64,000 bases of DNA from Euzebya sp. Its GTDB lineage: Bacteria; Actinomycetota; Nitriliruptoria; Euzebyales; Euzebyaceae. Shown in pieces: positions 9,186-17,814 of the stretch. How positions within the stretch are numbered: position 1 is the first letter of the stretch; each line of letters starts with the position of its first letter. The stretch covers positions 1-64,000 of the forward strand of contig NZ_CAXQBR010000023.1 of the NCBI RefSeq assembly GCF_964222135.1, read 5' to 3'. Made by a program: the position numbers and the translations under genes. The notes below the pieces were generated by a model. That model made no database searches, had not been told where the DNA came from, and saw nothing but the letters and a program-made list of their open reading frames with translations.

Positions 9186-9194
9186 TTGTCCACA
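9186..9194. promoter_or_regulatory. Single DnaA-box match
   Basis: TTGTCCACA matches the actinobacterial DnaA-box consensus exactly. It sits about 90 nt before the extra ssb gene and downstream of the palindrome array. A single box can regulate transcription but does not make an origin. Confidence 0.35.
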
Positions 9195-9283
9195 GGTGTG
9201 GCGGATTCCTCCGCGCGGACGTCGGCGGACCGGGTTCCCTGGAGCCGGCACGCCCATCCCGAACGACCCGGAGGTCGACCCCG

Positions 9284-9748
9284 ATGTCAAGCCACAACCA
9301 GATCACCATCGCCGGCAACCTGACCGCCGACCCGGACCTGCGCACTACCAGCGGGGAGGTGCCCCGCTCACGGCTGCGCGTCGCCGTCAACCGGCGCGTG
9401 AAGGTCGCGGGCACCCAGGACGAGTGGGAGGACCGCCTCGACGGGTTCTTCACCGTCGTGTGCTGGCGGGACATGGCCGTCCACGTCCGTGCGTGCCTCC
9501 GCAAGGGGGACCGCGTCGTGGTCACCGGCCACCTGACCGGCCGGGAGTACGAGGTGACGACCGACGGGGGCACCGAGACCCGCCACGCGACGGAGATCGT
9601 CGCAGAGGAGGTCGGCGGCTCGTTCCGCTGGTACCCGTGGACGCGGATGGAGCCGCGCCCGCTGCTGGTCGACGCCGGCGACGCCTCGGTGCCCGCTCCG
9701 GATGACGACGACGCGCCGGCCGAGCGCGTTGTCGCACCCGCTGCCTAG
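9284..9748 (+). CDS. Single-stranded DNA-binding protein paralogue without acidic tip
   Basis: 154 residues. The OB-fold core matches SSB throughout: ITIAGNLTADPDLRTTSG, RVAVNRR, EDRLDGFFTVVCWRDMA and LRKGDRVVVTGHL. The C-terminal tail is acidic (PAPDDDDAPAE) but lacks the conserved D-D-I/V-P-F tip that recruits repair and replication partners, and instead ends in APAA. The true ssb lies 520 bp downstream in the ribosomal operon. Extra SSBs in actinobacteria often act in sporulation, competence or stress; here the role is unknown. Its long, repeat-rich upstream region suggests separate regulation. Confidence 0.88.
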   Translation: MSSHNQITIAGNLTADPDLRTTSGEVPRSRLRVAVNRRVKVAGTQDEWEDRLDGFFTVVCWRDMAVHVRACLRKGDRVVVTGHLTGREYEVTTDGGTETRHATEIVAEEVGGSFRWYPWTRMEPRPLLVDAGDASVPAPDDDDAPAERVVAPAA

Positions 9749-9903
9749 GATCGGCCACGCGTCGGAGGGCGACCACGTGTACGGGTTCCCCTCCGGACGG
9801 TCGTGGGCCGCGGACGGGCCGACGGGTACGCTGGTCCGTCCGTCCTGCCCTCCACGGGTGCAACCGCACGAGCGTGAGGGCCGCCAAGACCGAAGGATGG
9901 TCA

Positions 9904-10206
9904 ATGCGAACGTACGAACTGATGATGATCTCGCGCGGCGATCTCGACGACGTCGCCGTCGACACGAACATCCGCCGCTTCACCGGCCTGATCGGTGAGC
10001 AGGGCGGCAACGTGATCAACGTGGACCACTGGGGCAAGCGCCAGTTCGCCTACGAGATCAACCACATGAACGAGGGCTTCTACACGGTCATCGACCTGGA
10101 GATCTCCTCCGAGGGCTTGACCGAGCTCGATCGCCAGTTGGGCATCACCGACGAGGTCGTGCGCCACAAGTTCGTCCGCCCGCCGATCCGCACCAAGCGG
10201 GTCTGA
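9904..10206 (+). CDS. rpsF: 30S ribosomal protein bS6
   Basis: 100 residues, normal length for bS6. The start at ATG 9904 has GAAGGA a few bases before it, and gives the canonical start MRTYELMMI. The central WGKRQFAYEINHMNEGFYTVI and the ending VRHKFVRPP are typical. bS6 pairs with bS18 in the platform of the small subunit. First gene of the conserved block rpsF-ssb-rpsR-rplI, all on this strand with short gaps. Confidence 0.97.
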   Translation: MRTYELMMISRGDLDDVAVDTNIRRFTGLIGEQGGNVINVDHWGKRQFAYEINHMNEGFYTVIDLEISSEGLTELDRQLGITDEVVRHKFVRPPIRTKRV

Positions 10207-10222
10207 CCCTCCGACGCGACGA

Positions 10223-10243
10223 GCGTCCGCACGCAGCGGACGC
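10223..10243 (+). other. Hairpin between rpsF and ssb
   Basis: Eight-base arms GCGTCCGC (10223-10230) and GCGGACGC (10236-10243) enclose a 5-nt loop. There is no U-tract. It lies 27 nt before the ssb start and could stabilise or attenuate the operon message. Function is not shown. Confidence 0.35.
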
Positions 10244-10269
10244 GCTCGACACACGAGAGGAGCACAGAC

Positions 10270-10719
10270 GTGGCGAACGACAACGTCATCACCGTCATCG
10301 GCAACCTGGCGGCGGAGCCCGAGCTGCGCTACACCCAGTCGGGTGTGGCCGTGACCAACGTCCGGGTCGCGGTGAACCGCCGGGTCCGGAACCCCCAGAC
10401 CAACGACTGGGAGGACCGCCTCGACGGCTTCTTCAACGCCAACATCTGGCGTGAGCAGGCCGAGAACGTGGCCGAGTCCCTCCACAAGGGCGATCGGGTC
10501 CTGATCCAGGGCTACCTGCGCTCGCGGTCCTACACCGACCGGGACGGCCAGGAGAAGTGGGTCACCGAGATCGAGGCCGACGAGATCTGCCCCAGCCTCA
10601 AGTGGGCGCGGGTCAGCATCGAGAAGGTCAGCGGTGGCGGCTGGGGTCGACGACCCTCACCGGGCGGCAGCGCCCCGGCTCCGAGCGAGCCCCCCACCCC
10701 CGACGACGTCCCCTTCTGA
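10270..10719 (+). CDS. ssb: Single-stranded DNA-binding protein (principal SSB)
   Basis: 149 residues, GTG start with GAGAGGAG about 8 nt upstream. The OB fold occupies residues 1-115 (VITVIGNLAAEPELRYT, EDRLDGFFNANIWREQAENV, LHKGDRVLIQGYL). A short Gly/Pro-rich linker leads to the canonical acidic tip DDVPF, the docking site for replication and repair proteins. It coats single-stranded DNA as a tetramer. Its place between rpsF and rpsR is the usual bacterial arrangement. Confidence 0.97.
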   Translation: MANDNVITVIGNLAAEPELRYTQSGVAVTNVRVAVNRRVRNPQTNDWEDRLDGFFNANIWREQAENVAESLHKGDRVLIQGYLRSRSYTDRDGQEKWVTEIEADEICPSLKWARVSIEKVSGGGWGRRPSPGGSAPAPSEPPTPDDVPF

Positions 10720-10752
10720 CCAGCTCTCGAGAGACCACGAGGTACCAAAGAC

Positions 10753-10995
10753 ATGGCACGTCCCCAGCCCCAGCGCCAGCAGCGCCCCGGCAAGCGGAAG
10801 GAGGACTTCTTCCGCAAGAACAAGATCGAGTACATCGACTACAAGGACGTGGAGCTCCTCCAGCGCTTCATCTCCGAACGCGGGAAGATCCGGTCCGCCC
10901 GGGTCACCGGCGTGAACCCGCAGCAGCAGCGCCTCCTCGCGCAGGCGATCAAGAACGCCCGCGAGATGGCCCTGCTGCCGTACACCAGCCGCTAG
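10753..10995 (+). CDS. rpsR: 30S ribosomal protein bS18
   Basis: 80 residues. Typical bS18 features are the basic N-terminus, [23 protein letters not shown] split into the core helices, and the ending [18 protein letters not shown]. It has no CxxC zinc motif, so it is the zinc-free form. It binds bS6 and 16S rRNA in the platform of the small subunit. It lies 33 nt after ssb and 15 nt before rplI. Confidence 0.97.
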   Translation: MARPQPQRQQRPGKRKEDFFRKNKIEYIDYKDVELLQRFISERGKIRSARVTGVNPQQQRLLAQAIKNAREMALLPYTSR

Positions 10996-11010
10996 AGAGG
11001 ACCATCACCC

Positions 11011-11568
11011 ATGAAGGTCATCCTGAAGGGATACGTCGACAACCTCGGTGACGCCGGGGACATCGTCGAGGTCGCCAACGGCTACGCCAACAACTTCCTG
11101 ATCCCCCAGAACCTGGCGATGCGCGCCACCAAGGGCGCCGTCGCGGACTCCGAGGCGCTGATGCGCTCCCGCCAGAAGCGGGAGGCCGTCGAGATCGCCC
11201 AGGCCGAGGAGCAGGCGAAGGGGCTGTCCGGCCGCGTGCTGGTCATCCAGGCCACCGCCGGCGAGGACGGCACCTTGTACGGGTCGGTCGGCAAGCGCGA
11301 CGTCGCCGACGCGCTGGCCAGCGCGACCGGCGTCACCGTCGACTCGAAGAAGATCGACCTGGACCGGCCGATCAAGGCCGTCGGCCAGCACGAGGTCGGG
11401 GTGCGCCTGCACCGCGAGGTCGTGGCCACCGTCACCGTCGACGTGGTCGCCGACGAGGTCATCGAGTCCGGCTCGGAGGTCCTCGAGGAGGCCCTCGCCG
11501 AGGACGCGGTCGACGAGGCCGACGTCCCCGCGACCGACCCGGCGGACACCGAGGACGACGAGGTCTGA
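11011..11568 (+). CDS. rplI: 50S ribosomal protein bL9 with long acidic tail
   Basis: 185 residues. The N-terminal rRNA-binding domain has MKVILKGYVDNLGDAGDIV and ANGYANNFLIP; a long connecting helix and the C-terminal domain follow (GTLYGSVGKRDVADAL, then PIKAVGQHEVGVRLH). It is about 35 residues longer than the usual 149-residue bL9, the excess being an Asp/Glu/Ala-rich tail ending TEDDEV. The tail probably has no ribosomal contact. Last gene of the ribosomal block, followed by a strong hairpin. Confidence 0.97.
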   Translation: MKVILKGYVDNLGDAGDIVEVANGYANNFLIPQNLAMRATKGAVADSEALMRSRQKREAVEIAQAEEQAKGLSGRVLVIQATAGEDGTLYGSVGKRDVADALASATGVTVDSKKIDLDRPIKAVGQHEVGVRLHREVVATVTVDVVADEVIESGSEVLEEALAEDAVDEADVPATDPADTEDDEV

Positions 11569-11590
11569 GCGACCCTCCCCACACCGTCGA

Positions 11591-11628
11591 GACGACCCCC
11601 GCCGCCCACCCGGGCTGCGGGGGTCGTC
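11591..11628 (+). terminator. Hairpin terminator after rplI
   Basis: Perfect 12-bp arms GACGACCCCCGC (11591-11602) and GCGGGGGTCGTC (11617-11628) enclose a 14-nt loop, 22 nt after the rplI stop. There is no U-run, as is common in high-GC actinobacteria. Confidence 0.75.
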
Positions 11629-11924
11629 CGCGTCCGGGGGCGTGCGCCGACACGTCCTGATCCACCCTCGCAGCGACGTCGCTCGCAGTGATGAGACGAT
11701 CTGTCCGCGGGGTTCGGCCGGTCTGTGGATGAGGTGTGGATGACCCGTCGGGACCTGTTGAGCACCCGTGTGATCCCTGGGGACAACCCACGCCCGTCTG
11801 TGGGTGGCCGCAGAGGGGGTGGCGAGGTGTTCCGATCTCCGGCAGCTGCGTGACGACGTCACACCCCCCTGGCACAGTCCGTCGCTGGCCCCCACGCTGC
11901 CCGCCCCAAGGAGACGTCGCGCCC
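11629..11924 (+). other. Leader region before dnaB with DnaA-box-like sequences
   Basis: The gap between the rplI terminator and dnaB holds no convincing gene. It carries several copies of TGTGGATGA-like sequence (about 11723-11746) and CTGGGGACAAC (about 11776-11786), near matches to the DnaA-box inverse TGTGGAYAA. A promoter for dnaB is expected here, but I see no clear -35/-10 pair. Confidence 0.35.
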
Positions 11925-13388
11925 ATGTCCTCGCCACCCGACTACGACGCCGGCCCCCCTCCGTCGGGGGTCGGTCCGGGTGCCGGGGCGACGCGGGGCT
12001 TCGACCGGACCCCGCCGTACTCGCTGGAGGCGGAGGTCAGCGTCCTCGGCAGCATGCTGCTCAGCGCCGACGCGATCGCCGAGGTGTCCGAGCTGGTCCG
12101 GCCCGAGGACTTCTACCGGGGCGCGCACCGCACGATGTTCGAGGCGATGCGGGACCTCTACGACAAGGGAGAGCCGGTCGACTCGGTCACGCTGGCCGAC
12201 GAGCTGCAGCACCGCGGCAAGCTCGAGGACGTCGGCGGGGCGCTCGCGATCACCGACATCTCCGCGCAGGTCCCGACGCCCGCGAACGCCGTCTACTACG
12301 CCCGCATCGTCAACGACCGGGCCCTCAAGCGGCGCCTGATCGAGGCCGGCAGCACGATGACGCGGCTGGGCTTCGACCTCGAGAAGACCGGTGTCGACGC
12401 CGTCGACGAGGCGGAGGCGCTCGTCTTCGAGCTGGCCAACAACCAGCGCGGCGGGGAGTTCGTCCCCATGCGGGACCTGCTGCTCGAGGCGTTCGACCTG
12501 ATCGAGAAGCTGCACGACTCCGACTCCACGATCACCGGGCTCGAGACGGGCTTCACCGACTTCGACGAGCTGACCAGCGGCCTGCAGCCGGGCCAGCTGG
12601 TGATCCTCGCGGCGCGTCCGGCGATGGGGAAGTCGACGCTGGTCACGAACATCATCAGCCACGTGACCGCGTCGCAGCGAAAGCCCGCGGTGATCTTCAG
12701 CCTCGAGATGAGCCAGATGGAGATCGTCAACCGCATGTTGAGCGCCGAGGCGCGCATCGACTCCGACCGGATGCGGACCGGCAAGCTCAAGGCCGACGAC
12801 TGGCCGAAGCTGAGCAAGGCGATGGGGAAGCTGGCCGAGGCGCCGCTGTTCATCGACGACACCCCTGGCGTGTCGATGATGGAGATCCGCTCGAAGTGCC
12901 GCCGCATCCACCAGCGCCACGGCCTCAGCCTGGTCGTCGTCGACTACCTCCAGCTGATGGAGTCCCACAAGTCGAAGTCCGACGGCCGCGTGCAGGAGGT
13001 CGCTGAGTTCTCCCGTGGCTTGAAGGTCCTCGCGAAGGAGCTCGGCTGCCCGGTCATCGCCCTGTCGCAGCTGTCCCGCAAGCCCGAGGACCGCACCGAC
13101 CGGCGACCGATGCTGAGCGACCTGCGCGAGTCCGGCGCGATCGAGCAGGACGCCGACATCGTCGGGTTCATCTACCGCGACGAGGTCTACAACCCCGAGA
13201 CCGAGGCGAAGGGTGAGGCCGAGCTGATCATCGCCAAGCACCGCTCGGGCCGCCTCGACAACATCCGGCTGTCCTTCCTCGGCCACCACTCCCGCTTCGC
13301 GAACCTGGCCCGCACGCCCGGTCCGCGCGGCGCACCGGCCCCCGGTGCGGTGGGTGCCCCGCCAGGTCCACCGCCGGGCGCTCTCTGA
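11925..13388 (+). CDS. dnaB: Replicative DNA helicase
   Basis: 487 residues. The start at ATG 11925 has AAGGAG 11 nt upstream. The N-terminal helical domain (PPYSLEAEVSVLGSMLL) binds primase; the RecA-like motor follows with TGLETGFTDFDELTSGLQPG, Walker A ARPAMGKST, Walker B LSLVVVDYLQLM, the GCPVIALSQLSR sensor region and the arginine-finger segment near KHRSGRLDNI. It unwinds the fork as a hexamer. No intein is present, although many actinobacterial DnaB proteins carry one. A Pro/Gly-rich tail of about 30 residues is extra. Confidence 0.97.
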   Translation: MSSPPDYDAGPPPSGVGPGAGATRGFDRTPPYSLEAEVSVLGSMLLSADAIAEVSELVRPEDFYRGAHRTMFEAMRDLYDKGEPVDSVTLADELQHRGKLEDVGGALAITDISAQVPTPANAVYYARIVNDRALKRRLIEAGSTMTRLGFDLEKTGVDAVDEAEALVFELANNQRGGEFVPMRDLLLEAFDLIEKLHDSDSTITGLETGFTDFDELTSGLQPGQLVILAARPAMGKSTLVTNIISHVTASQRKPAVIFSLEMSQMEIVNRMLSAEARIDSDRMRTGKLKADDWPKLSKAMGKLAEAPLFIDDTPGVSMMEIRSKCRRIHQRHGLSLVVVDYLQLMESHKSKSDGRVQEVAEFSRGLKVLAKELGCPVIALSQLSRKPEDRTDRRPMLSDLRESGAIEQDADIVGFIYRDEVYNPETEAKGEAELIIAKHRSGRLDNIRLSFLGHHSRFANLARTPGPRGAPAPGAVGAPPGPPPGAL

Positions 13389-13461
13389 GCGGGGTGCAAC
13401 CCTCGAGTCCCCGACGGCGTCGGACCGCGCACATCCGCACCGACGCCCGAAGGGATCCGAC

Positions 13462-14538
13462 ATGACCGCGCACCCCCGCCCCGCCCCACCCGCCCGGCGG
13501 CTGCTCGTCGTGGCCCTGCTGCTGGCGCTCGCCGTGGCCGCCTGCAGCGCGAGCGACTCCGGCGATGACAGCGCCGCGACCGACGAGGTCGAGGCGGCCG
13601 CCACCGCGGTCGAGCAGGCAGCCGACGGCGACGACGCCGCCGAGGACCGCGAGGTGGGGCTCGCCGCCGGCGAGGCAGCCGACGGCCAGGATGCCCCGGC
13701 GCCCACCGCAGAGGGTGACGACGGGGCCGACGCGGCGCCCGTCCTGCCGCCGGACACGGCCACGACCGGCGAGAGGATCATCAAGGAGGGGACGGTCACC
13801 GTCGAGGTCGAGCCCGGCGACTTCGACAGCGCCTTCGGCCAGATCGTCGCCCGCGCCCAGGCCCTCGGCGGCCACGTGTCCGGGACGTCGTCCTCCACCG
13901 AAGAGGGGCCGGACGACGAGACCCTCACCCGCGGCCAGGTCACGATCCGCATCCCAGTCCGGAACTTCGAGGACCTCCTCACCTCCCTCGGCGACGCCGG
14001 CACCGTCGTCGACCGGAACATCACCAGCCAGGACGTCACCGCGGAGTACACCGACCTCGAGTCGCGCCGCCGCAACCTGCAGGCCCAGGAGCGCTTCTAC
14101 CTCGGGCTGCTCGAGGAGGCCGCCGGCGTCACCGACGCGATCGCCGTGCAGCAGCAGCTCGACGACATCCAGGCCCAGATCGAGCAGATCACCGGCCGCC
14201 TCAACCTGCTGGGGGACCGGAGCGCCTTCTCGACCCTGACCGTCCAGATCCACGAGCGCGGTGCGGAGCCCACCGACGTCGAGCCGATCGAGGAGCCCGG
14301 CGGGTTGACGCCCTACATCGAGGACGCGGTCGACACCTTCATCACCACCGTCGGCGCGCTCATCATCGCCGCCACGTTCATCGCCCCGTTCCTGGTGATC
14401 GGTCTGGTCGCCTTCGGGATCTGGCGGGCGGTCGTCCGGTCGCGCCGGACCGTGCCCACCCCTCCCCCCGCCCAGCCCGCACCGCGCGAGCCCGTCGGGG
14501 TCGGCGTGGGGACGGCCGGTCCCGACGAGGACGGTTAG
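13462..14538 (+). CDS. DUF4349-type lipoprotein with C-terminal membrane helix
   Basis: 358 residues. A lipoprotein signal peptide ends in the lipobox AVAAC at about residue 28. A disordered Asp/Glu/Ala-rich stretch runs to about 110. The DUF4349 domain then follows, marked by IIKEGTVTVEVEPGDF, ALGGHVSGTSSS, RIPVRNFEDLLTSL and a long coiled coil (TDLESRRRNLQAQERF). A membrane helix at about 292-325 and a basic tail end the protein. It is anchored at both ends, so the coiled-coil domain sits on the outer face. Biochemical role unknown. A ribosome site AGGGA precedes the start. Confidence 0.85.
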   Translation: MTAHPRPAPPARRLLVVALLLALAVAACSASDSGDDSAATDEVEAAATAVEQAADGDDAAEDREVGLAAGEAADGQDAPAPTAEGDDGADAAPVLPPDTATTGERIIKEGTVTVEVEPGDFDSAFGQIVARAQALGGHVSGTSSSTEEGPDDETLTRGQVTIRIPVRNFEDLLTSLGDAGTVVDRNITSQDVTAEYTDLESRRRNLQAQERFYLGLLEEAAGVTDAIAVQQQLDDIQAQIEQITGRLNLLGDRSAFSTLTVQIHERGAEPTDVEPIEEPGGLTPYIEDAVDTFITTVGALIIAATFIAPFLVIGLVAFGIWRAVVRSRRTVPTPPPAQPAPREPVGVGVGTAGPDEDG

Positions 14539-14547
14539 CGTGGGGGC

Positions 14548-14802
14548 ATGACCCCGGAGACCTGGGCCGACGTGGCCAACTGGGTGCTGCTCGCCGTCGG
14601 TGCCGCCATGGCGTTCGGCACCGGCCTGGCGCTCCTCGCCTACCGACGTGACGGGGTGTTCCCCGGCCAGCCGGTCGACGAGGACGGCACCCCGGAGAAG
14701 GCCCCGGCCATCCGGTCGGCGTACGTGAAGGTGGTGCTCGGCCTGGCCCTCGGGGTCTGGGGGCTGGCGGGGCTGACGACCGGCAGCGTCATCGGGATCT
14801 GA
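14548..14802 (+). CDS. Small two-helix membrane protein
   Basis: 84 residues. Two hydrophobic helices, at about 9-31 (NWVLLAVGAAMAFGTGLALLA) and 59-80, are joined by a charged loop containing RRDGVFPGQPVDEDGTP. It starts 10 nt after the DUF4349 gene on the same strand, so the two are likely co-transcribed. No known domain is evident. Confidence 0.7.
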   Translation: MTPETWADVANWVLLAVGAAMAFGTGLALLAYRRDGVFPGQPVDEDGTPEKAPAIRSAYVKVVLGLALGVWGLAGLTTGSVIGI

Positions 14803-14817
14803 TCGGCCCCGCACGTG

Positions 14818-14852
14818 CGACGTCCCGACCCAGGTCGTGGGTCGGGACGTCG
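14818..14852. terminator. Bidirectional hairpin terminator
   Basis: Perfect 15-bp arms CGACGTCCCGACCCA (14818-14832) and TGGGTCGGGACGTCG (14838-14852) enclose a 5-nt loop. It sits between the convergent small membrane protein and trypsin-like protease genes and can serve both. Confidence 0.8.
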
Positions 14853-14874
14853 TCGGTCGGCTGGCGGAGGGCTG

Positions 14875-15744
14875 CTAGCCGAGTCCGGGGAGGGCTGGCA
14901 GGCCACCGCCGACGATCAGCGGGGTGAACGGCTCGGTCCCGAGGGCGAGGTCGACCTGCGGGCCACCGTGGGCCTCCATGTAGCTGACCGAGCGGCTCAG
15001 GTCGCTCGCGTTGTTCGAGGCGGGGAGGGGCGCGATGGCCAGGGTGGACAGCACGCCGACGGCGTTCCCCTCGTCGTCGAGGAAGCCGGACCCGGAGTCA
15101 CCGGGGATGCCGGGGCTGACCGCGTAGTGGGTGTGGGTCCAGCCGCCGCCGGAGGTGCCGAGGGACACCGCCAGCTTGGGGCTCAGGGTCTCGATGCCGA
15201 GGCGCAGGCTCGAGTTGCCGAAGGAGTGCATCAGCTCGCCGGCGGCGGTGCCGTCGGTGTTGAGGCCGACCGGACCACCGATGACGGGGAGGGAGGGGTT
15301 GACCAGGTCGTGGTCGTCCGGGTGGACGCGGACGAGCGCGAAGTCGTTGTACGCGCAGGCGTCCGGATCGGTCTCGCCCGCCTGCTGCATGGCGAGCCAG
15401 GAGTTGTAGGCCAACGTGCCGGGCCGCGACGCGCCGTCGATCTCCACGGGCGTCCCGAGGGGGAGGGACCCGGCCAGGCAGCCGTCGGTCTCGGTCTGCC
15501 CGCCGGTGCCAGAGCAGTGGGCGGCCTGGCCGATGTAGACCTCACCGCCGCCGGTGAACACGAAGTTGGCGGTGCACTGCGCACCCTCGGTGTAGGTCTG
15601 GGTGCCGGGGTGGATGGTGGCCGAGTCGGCCGGCGCCCACGCGGGCTGGGCGTCGGCGGGTGGGGCGGTCAGCGCCAGGGCGGCGGCCAGGCACAGGACG
15701 AGCAGTGCCACGAGCGGCACGGGGCGGCGGAGGGTTGGGGACAT
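14875..15744 (-). CDS. Secreted trypsin-like (S1) serine protease
   Basis: 289 residues from ATG 15744, which has AGGAG six bases upstream; an upstream in-frame ATG at 15855 lacks this and would bury the signal peptide. A Sec signal (LVALLVLCLAAALALTAPPADA) is followed by the S1 fold with all three catalytic residues: His in GQAAHC, Asp in YNDFALVRV and Ser in PGDSGSGF. Cysteine pairs fit extracellular disulfides. It is short and lacks extra binding domains. A secreted enzyme for proteins or peptides; target unknown. Confidence 0.85.
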   Translation of the reverse strand: MSPTLRRPVPLVALLVLCLAAALALTAPPADAQPAWAPADSATIHPGTQTYTEGAQCTANFVFTGGGEVYIGQAAHCSGTGGQTETDGCLAGSLPLGTPVEIDGASRPGTLAYNSWLAMQQAGETDPDACAYNDFALVRVHPDDHDLVNPSLPVIGGPVGLNTDGTAAGELMHSFGNSSLRLGIETLSPKLAVSLGTSGGGWTHTHYAVSPGIPGDSGSGFLDDEGNAVGVLSTLAIAPLPASNNASDLSRSVSYMEAHGGPQVDLALGTEPFTPLIVGGGLPALPGLG

Positions 15745-15918
15745 CGACGGCTCCTCGGGGTCGGTGGCGAACACGGTGTCCACCGGTGCAGTTCGCCCCT
15801 GCGAGGCCTCGCTCCTGCACGACGCGACCCGTTCTTCCAGTGTTGGCCTGGCCATCCGGACATGTCGCCGCAGCGTGGCCGCTCAGCCAGGCCCTGCACG
15901 TGCCGATCGAGAGGTGCC

Positions 15919-17148
15919 ATGCCCGGACCCCGCCCGACCCGCGCACCACGGGTGCGCGATCCCGGCACCTCCGACGCCGTCACGACCGGCGACACCGGGG
16001 TGGCGTGGACCGTCATCCTCGGGGTGGTCGCGGTCGCCTGGGTGGGCACGTACGCGGCCGGGGGATCGAAGACCGCCGTCCCGCACCTGTTCTACGTCCC
16101 CGTGATCCTGGCCGCGTTCCGGTTCCGCGCGCGTGGCGCGCTCGCCGTCGCCCTGCTCGCCGGTCTCCTCGCCGGTCCGCTCACGCCGCTGGAGGCTGCG
16201 ACCGGCGCTGGGCAGGCCGCCGCGAACTGGGTGACCCGCCTGGTGGGCTTCGTGCTGATCGGCCAGCTGACCGCCTACCTGTCCGGCCACTCCCTCGCCT
16301 CGGTCCGCCACCAGCGCACCTCGCGGCGGTTCTGCGCCGAGATGGCCGCCGCGGTGGAGGGGGGGCAGCTGCGGCTCGTGTACCAGCCGGTCGTCGACCT
16401 GCGGAGCGGCCACCTCGCCGGCGTCGAGGCGCTGGTCCGCTGGGAGCACCCGGCCCGCGGCACCGTGCCGCCGGCGGAGTTCATCGCCGCGGCCGAGGCC
16501 TACGGCTGCATCCAGGTGATCACCCGGTGGGTGCTGGCCGAGGCGTGCGACCAGCTTGCGGGCTGGCGGTCGGCGGGCCAGGCCGACGACGACTTCGTGC
16601 TGGCCGTGAACGTGTCGGCGCTCGACCTGGGCGACCCAGGGGTGGTCGACCACCTGCGCGTGCTGCTGGCGCGGACGGGCGTGCCGGCCAGGTCGGTCCA
16701 CCTGGAGATCACCGAGACGGCGCTCGTCGCCGACATCGACGCGGTGGCCGACCACCTCGCGACGCTCCGCGAGATGGGCGTCCGCCTCGCGATCGACGAC
16801 TTCGGCACCGGTGAGTCCTCCCTCGGCCACCTGCACCGCTTCCGGGTCGACCTGTTGAAGATCGACCGGGTGTTCGTCGAGCGGTTCGGCGACGATGACC
16901 GCGCTGACGTGATCGCCCGGGGGGTCGTCGGCATCGCCCGGGCCCTGGCCCTCGCCACGGTGGCCGAGGGCATCGAGACCAGCGGGCAGGCCCGACAGGT
17001 CCGCAGCTTCGGCTGCGACCTGGGCCAGGGGTTCCTGTTCGGCCGCCCGGTCCCCGCGGCGGACCTCACCGCGATCCTCGCCGATCCCGTCCCGTTCACC
17101 GTCGCCACGCGGGCGCTCCTCGATCCCACGAGCGCACCCTCCAGCTGA
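15919..17148 (+). CDS. Membrane-anchored EAL-domain cyclic-di-GMP phosphodiesterase
   Basis: 409 residues. Four hydrophobic segments in residues 27-110 anchor the protein; a full EAL domain runs from about 145 to 390. All catalytic motifs are present: the EAL glutamate in GVEALVRWEHP, EITE, the DDFGTG loop, KIDRVF and the VAEGIET glutamate, followed by GQGFLFGRP. It should hydrolyse cyclic-di-GMP to pGpG. No GGDEF domain is attached. The only GGDEF protein in the window is the large one at 46-51 kb. Start chosen at ATG 15919 with GAGAGG just upstream; the frame is open further 5'. Confidence 0.92.
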   Translation: MPGPRPTRAPRVRDPGTSDAVTTGDTGVAWTVILGVVAVAWVGTYAAGGSKTAVPHLFYVPVILAAFRFRARGALAVALLAGLLAGPLTPLEAATGAGQAAANWVTRLVGFVLIGQLTAYLSGHSLASVRHQRTSRRFCAEMAAAVEGGQLRLVYQPVVDLRSGHLAGVEALVRWEHPARGTVPPAEFIAAAEAYGCIQVITRWVLAEACDQLAGWRSAGQADDDFVLAVNVSALDLGDPGVVDHLRVLLARTGVPARSVHLEITETALVADIDAVADHLATLREMGVRLAIDDFGTGESSLGHLHRFRVDLLKIDRVFVERFGDDDRADVIARGVVGIARALALATVAEGIETSGQARQVRSFGCDLGQGFLFGRPVPAADLTAILADPVPFTVATRALLDPTSAPSS

Positions 17149-17154
17149 GCGCGG

Positions 17155-17184
17155 GCGGGTCAGTCGGCCCCGGGACTGACCCGC
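17155..17184. terminator. Bidirectional hairpin at convergent gene ends
   Basis: Perfect 11-bp arms GCGGGTCAGTC (17155-17165) and GACTGACCCGC (17174-17184) with an 8-nt loop. It lies just after the EAL gene and includes the last codons of the facing lipoprotein gene. Confidence 0.65.
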
Positions 17185-17744
17185 GGTCGCGGTGTGCGGT
17201 CGGTGCCGGGCACGAACGGGTCCTCCACGGCGTAGGCGGCGACGAACGCGTCGATGGAGTCGAGGTCGACCCCGTGGCAGCGCTGCACCACGCCCCAGCC
17301 GGCGAGCGCGACCTGCCCGTCGTCGAGCCGGTCGTACGGCGTCGTCGCGGCTTGTCCGGGGTGCGCGGTCTGGACGTGCTCGACCAGGGTCGCCACGTCG
17401 TCGTCGGTGAGCCCGCGGTAGGTGACCACGACCGCCCCGGCCTCGAGGACGCTGACCTGCTGCGGCTCGCTGAGCGGGTTCGACGGCGGGTAGGCGGTGA
17501 TGTCGAGGGCGCCCGAGGCATGCCACCCCGACGACGGTGGCACCGAGGAGTAGGGGACCGGCGGCTCGGCGTCGCCGATCAGGTGGCTGCCGAACTGCAC
17601 CGGGGGGAGCTCGGGTGCGTCGCAGCGCGCGGTGGCGTTCGGCGCGCTCGTCGCCCCGGACGACCCGCACGCGCCCAGTAGGACGGCGAGGAGGACGGCC
17701 AGCAGGACCGGTCGTCGCCGCTGACCGTCGTGAGGCAGTCGCAT
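17160..17744 (-). CDS. DUF3105-like lipoprotein
   Basis: 194 residues. The signal peptide LLAVLLAVLLGAC ends in a lipobox cysteine at about residue 25. After a short linker comes a DUF3105-like core: GSHLIGDAEPPVPYSSVPPSSGWHASG, with the conserved PPxSGxH motif, followed by LEAGAVVVTYRGL and a final two-stranded segment. Such proteins are surface-attached in actinobacteria, with unknown activity. It diverges from the kinase gene by about 70 nt and faces the EAL gene. Confidence 0.75.
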   Translation of the reverse strand: MRLPHDGQRRRPVLLAVLLAVLLGACGSSGATSAPNATARCDAPELPPVQFGSHLIGDAEPPVPYSSVPPSSGWHASGALDITAYPPSNPLSEPQQVSVLEAGAVVVTYRGLTDDDVATLVEHVQTAHPGQAATTPYDRLDDGQVALAGWGVVQRCHGVDLDSIDAFVAAYAVEDPFVPGTDRTPRPRVSPGAD

Positions 17745-17814
17745 CGACCCGAGGCTAACGACCCGGCCAGGTGGACGGATCGAGAGGTGACGGGACGGGG
17801 GAGACTCCCGCCTG

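Noticed and set aside
9186-9194. Possible replication origin near the DnaA box and dnaB
   Set aside because: One exact box only, no AT-rich stretch and no dnaA/dnaN; oriC may be close but is not shown here.
11925-13388. Intein in DnaB
   Set aside because: The motor domain is uninterrupted; length and motif spacing are those of an ordinary helicase.
11859-14814. Long minus-strand frames opposite dnaB and the DUF4349 gene
   Set aside because: Arg/Ala/Gly-rich shadow translation of high-GC genes; dnaB is certain on the plus strand.
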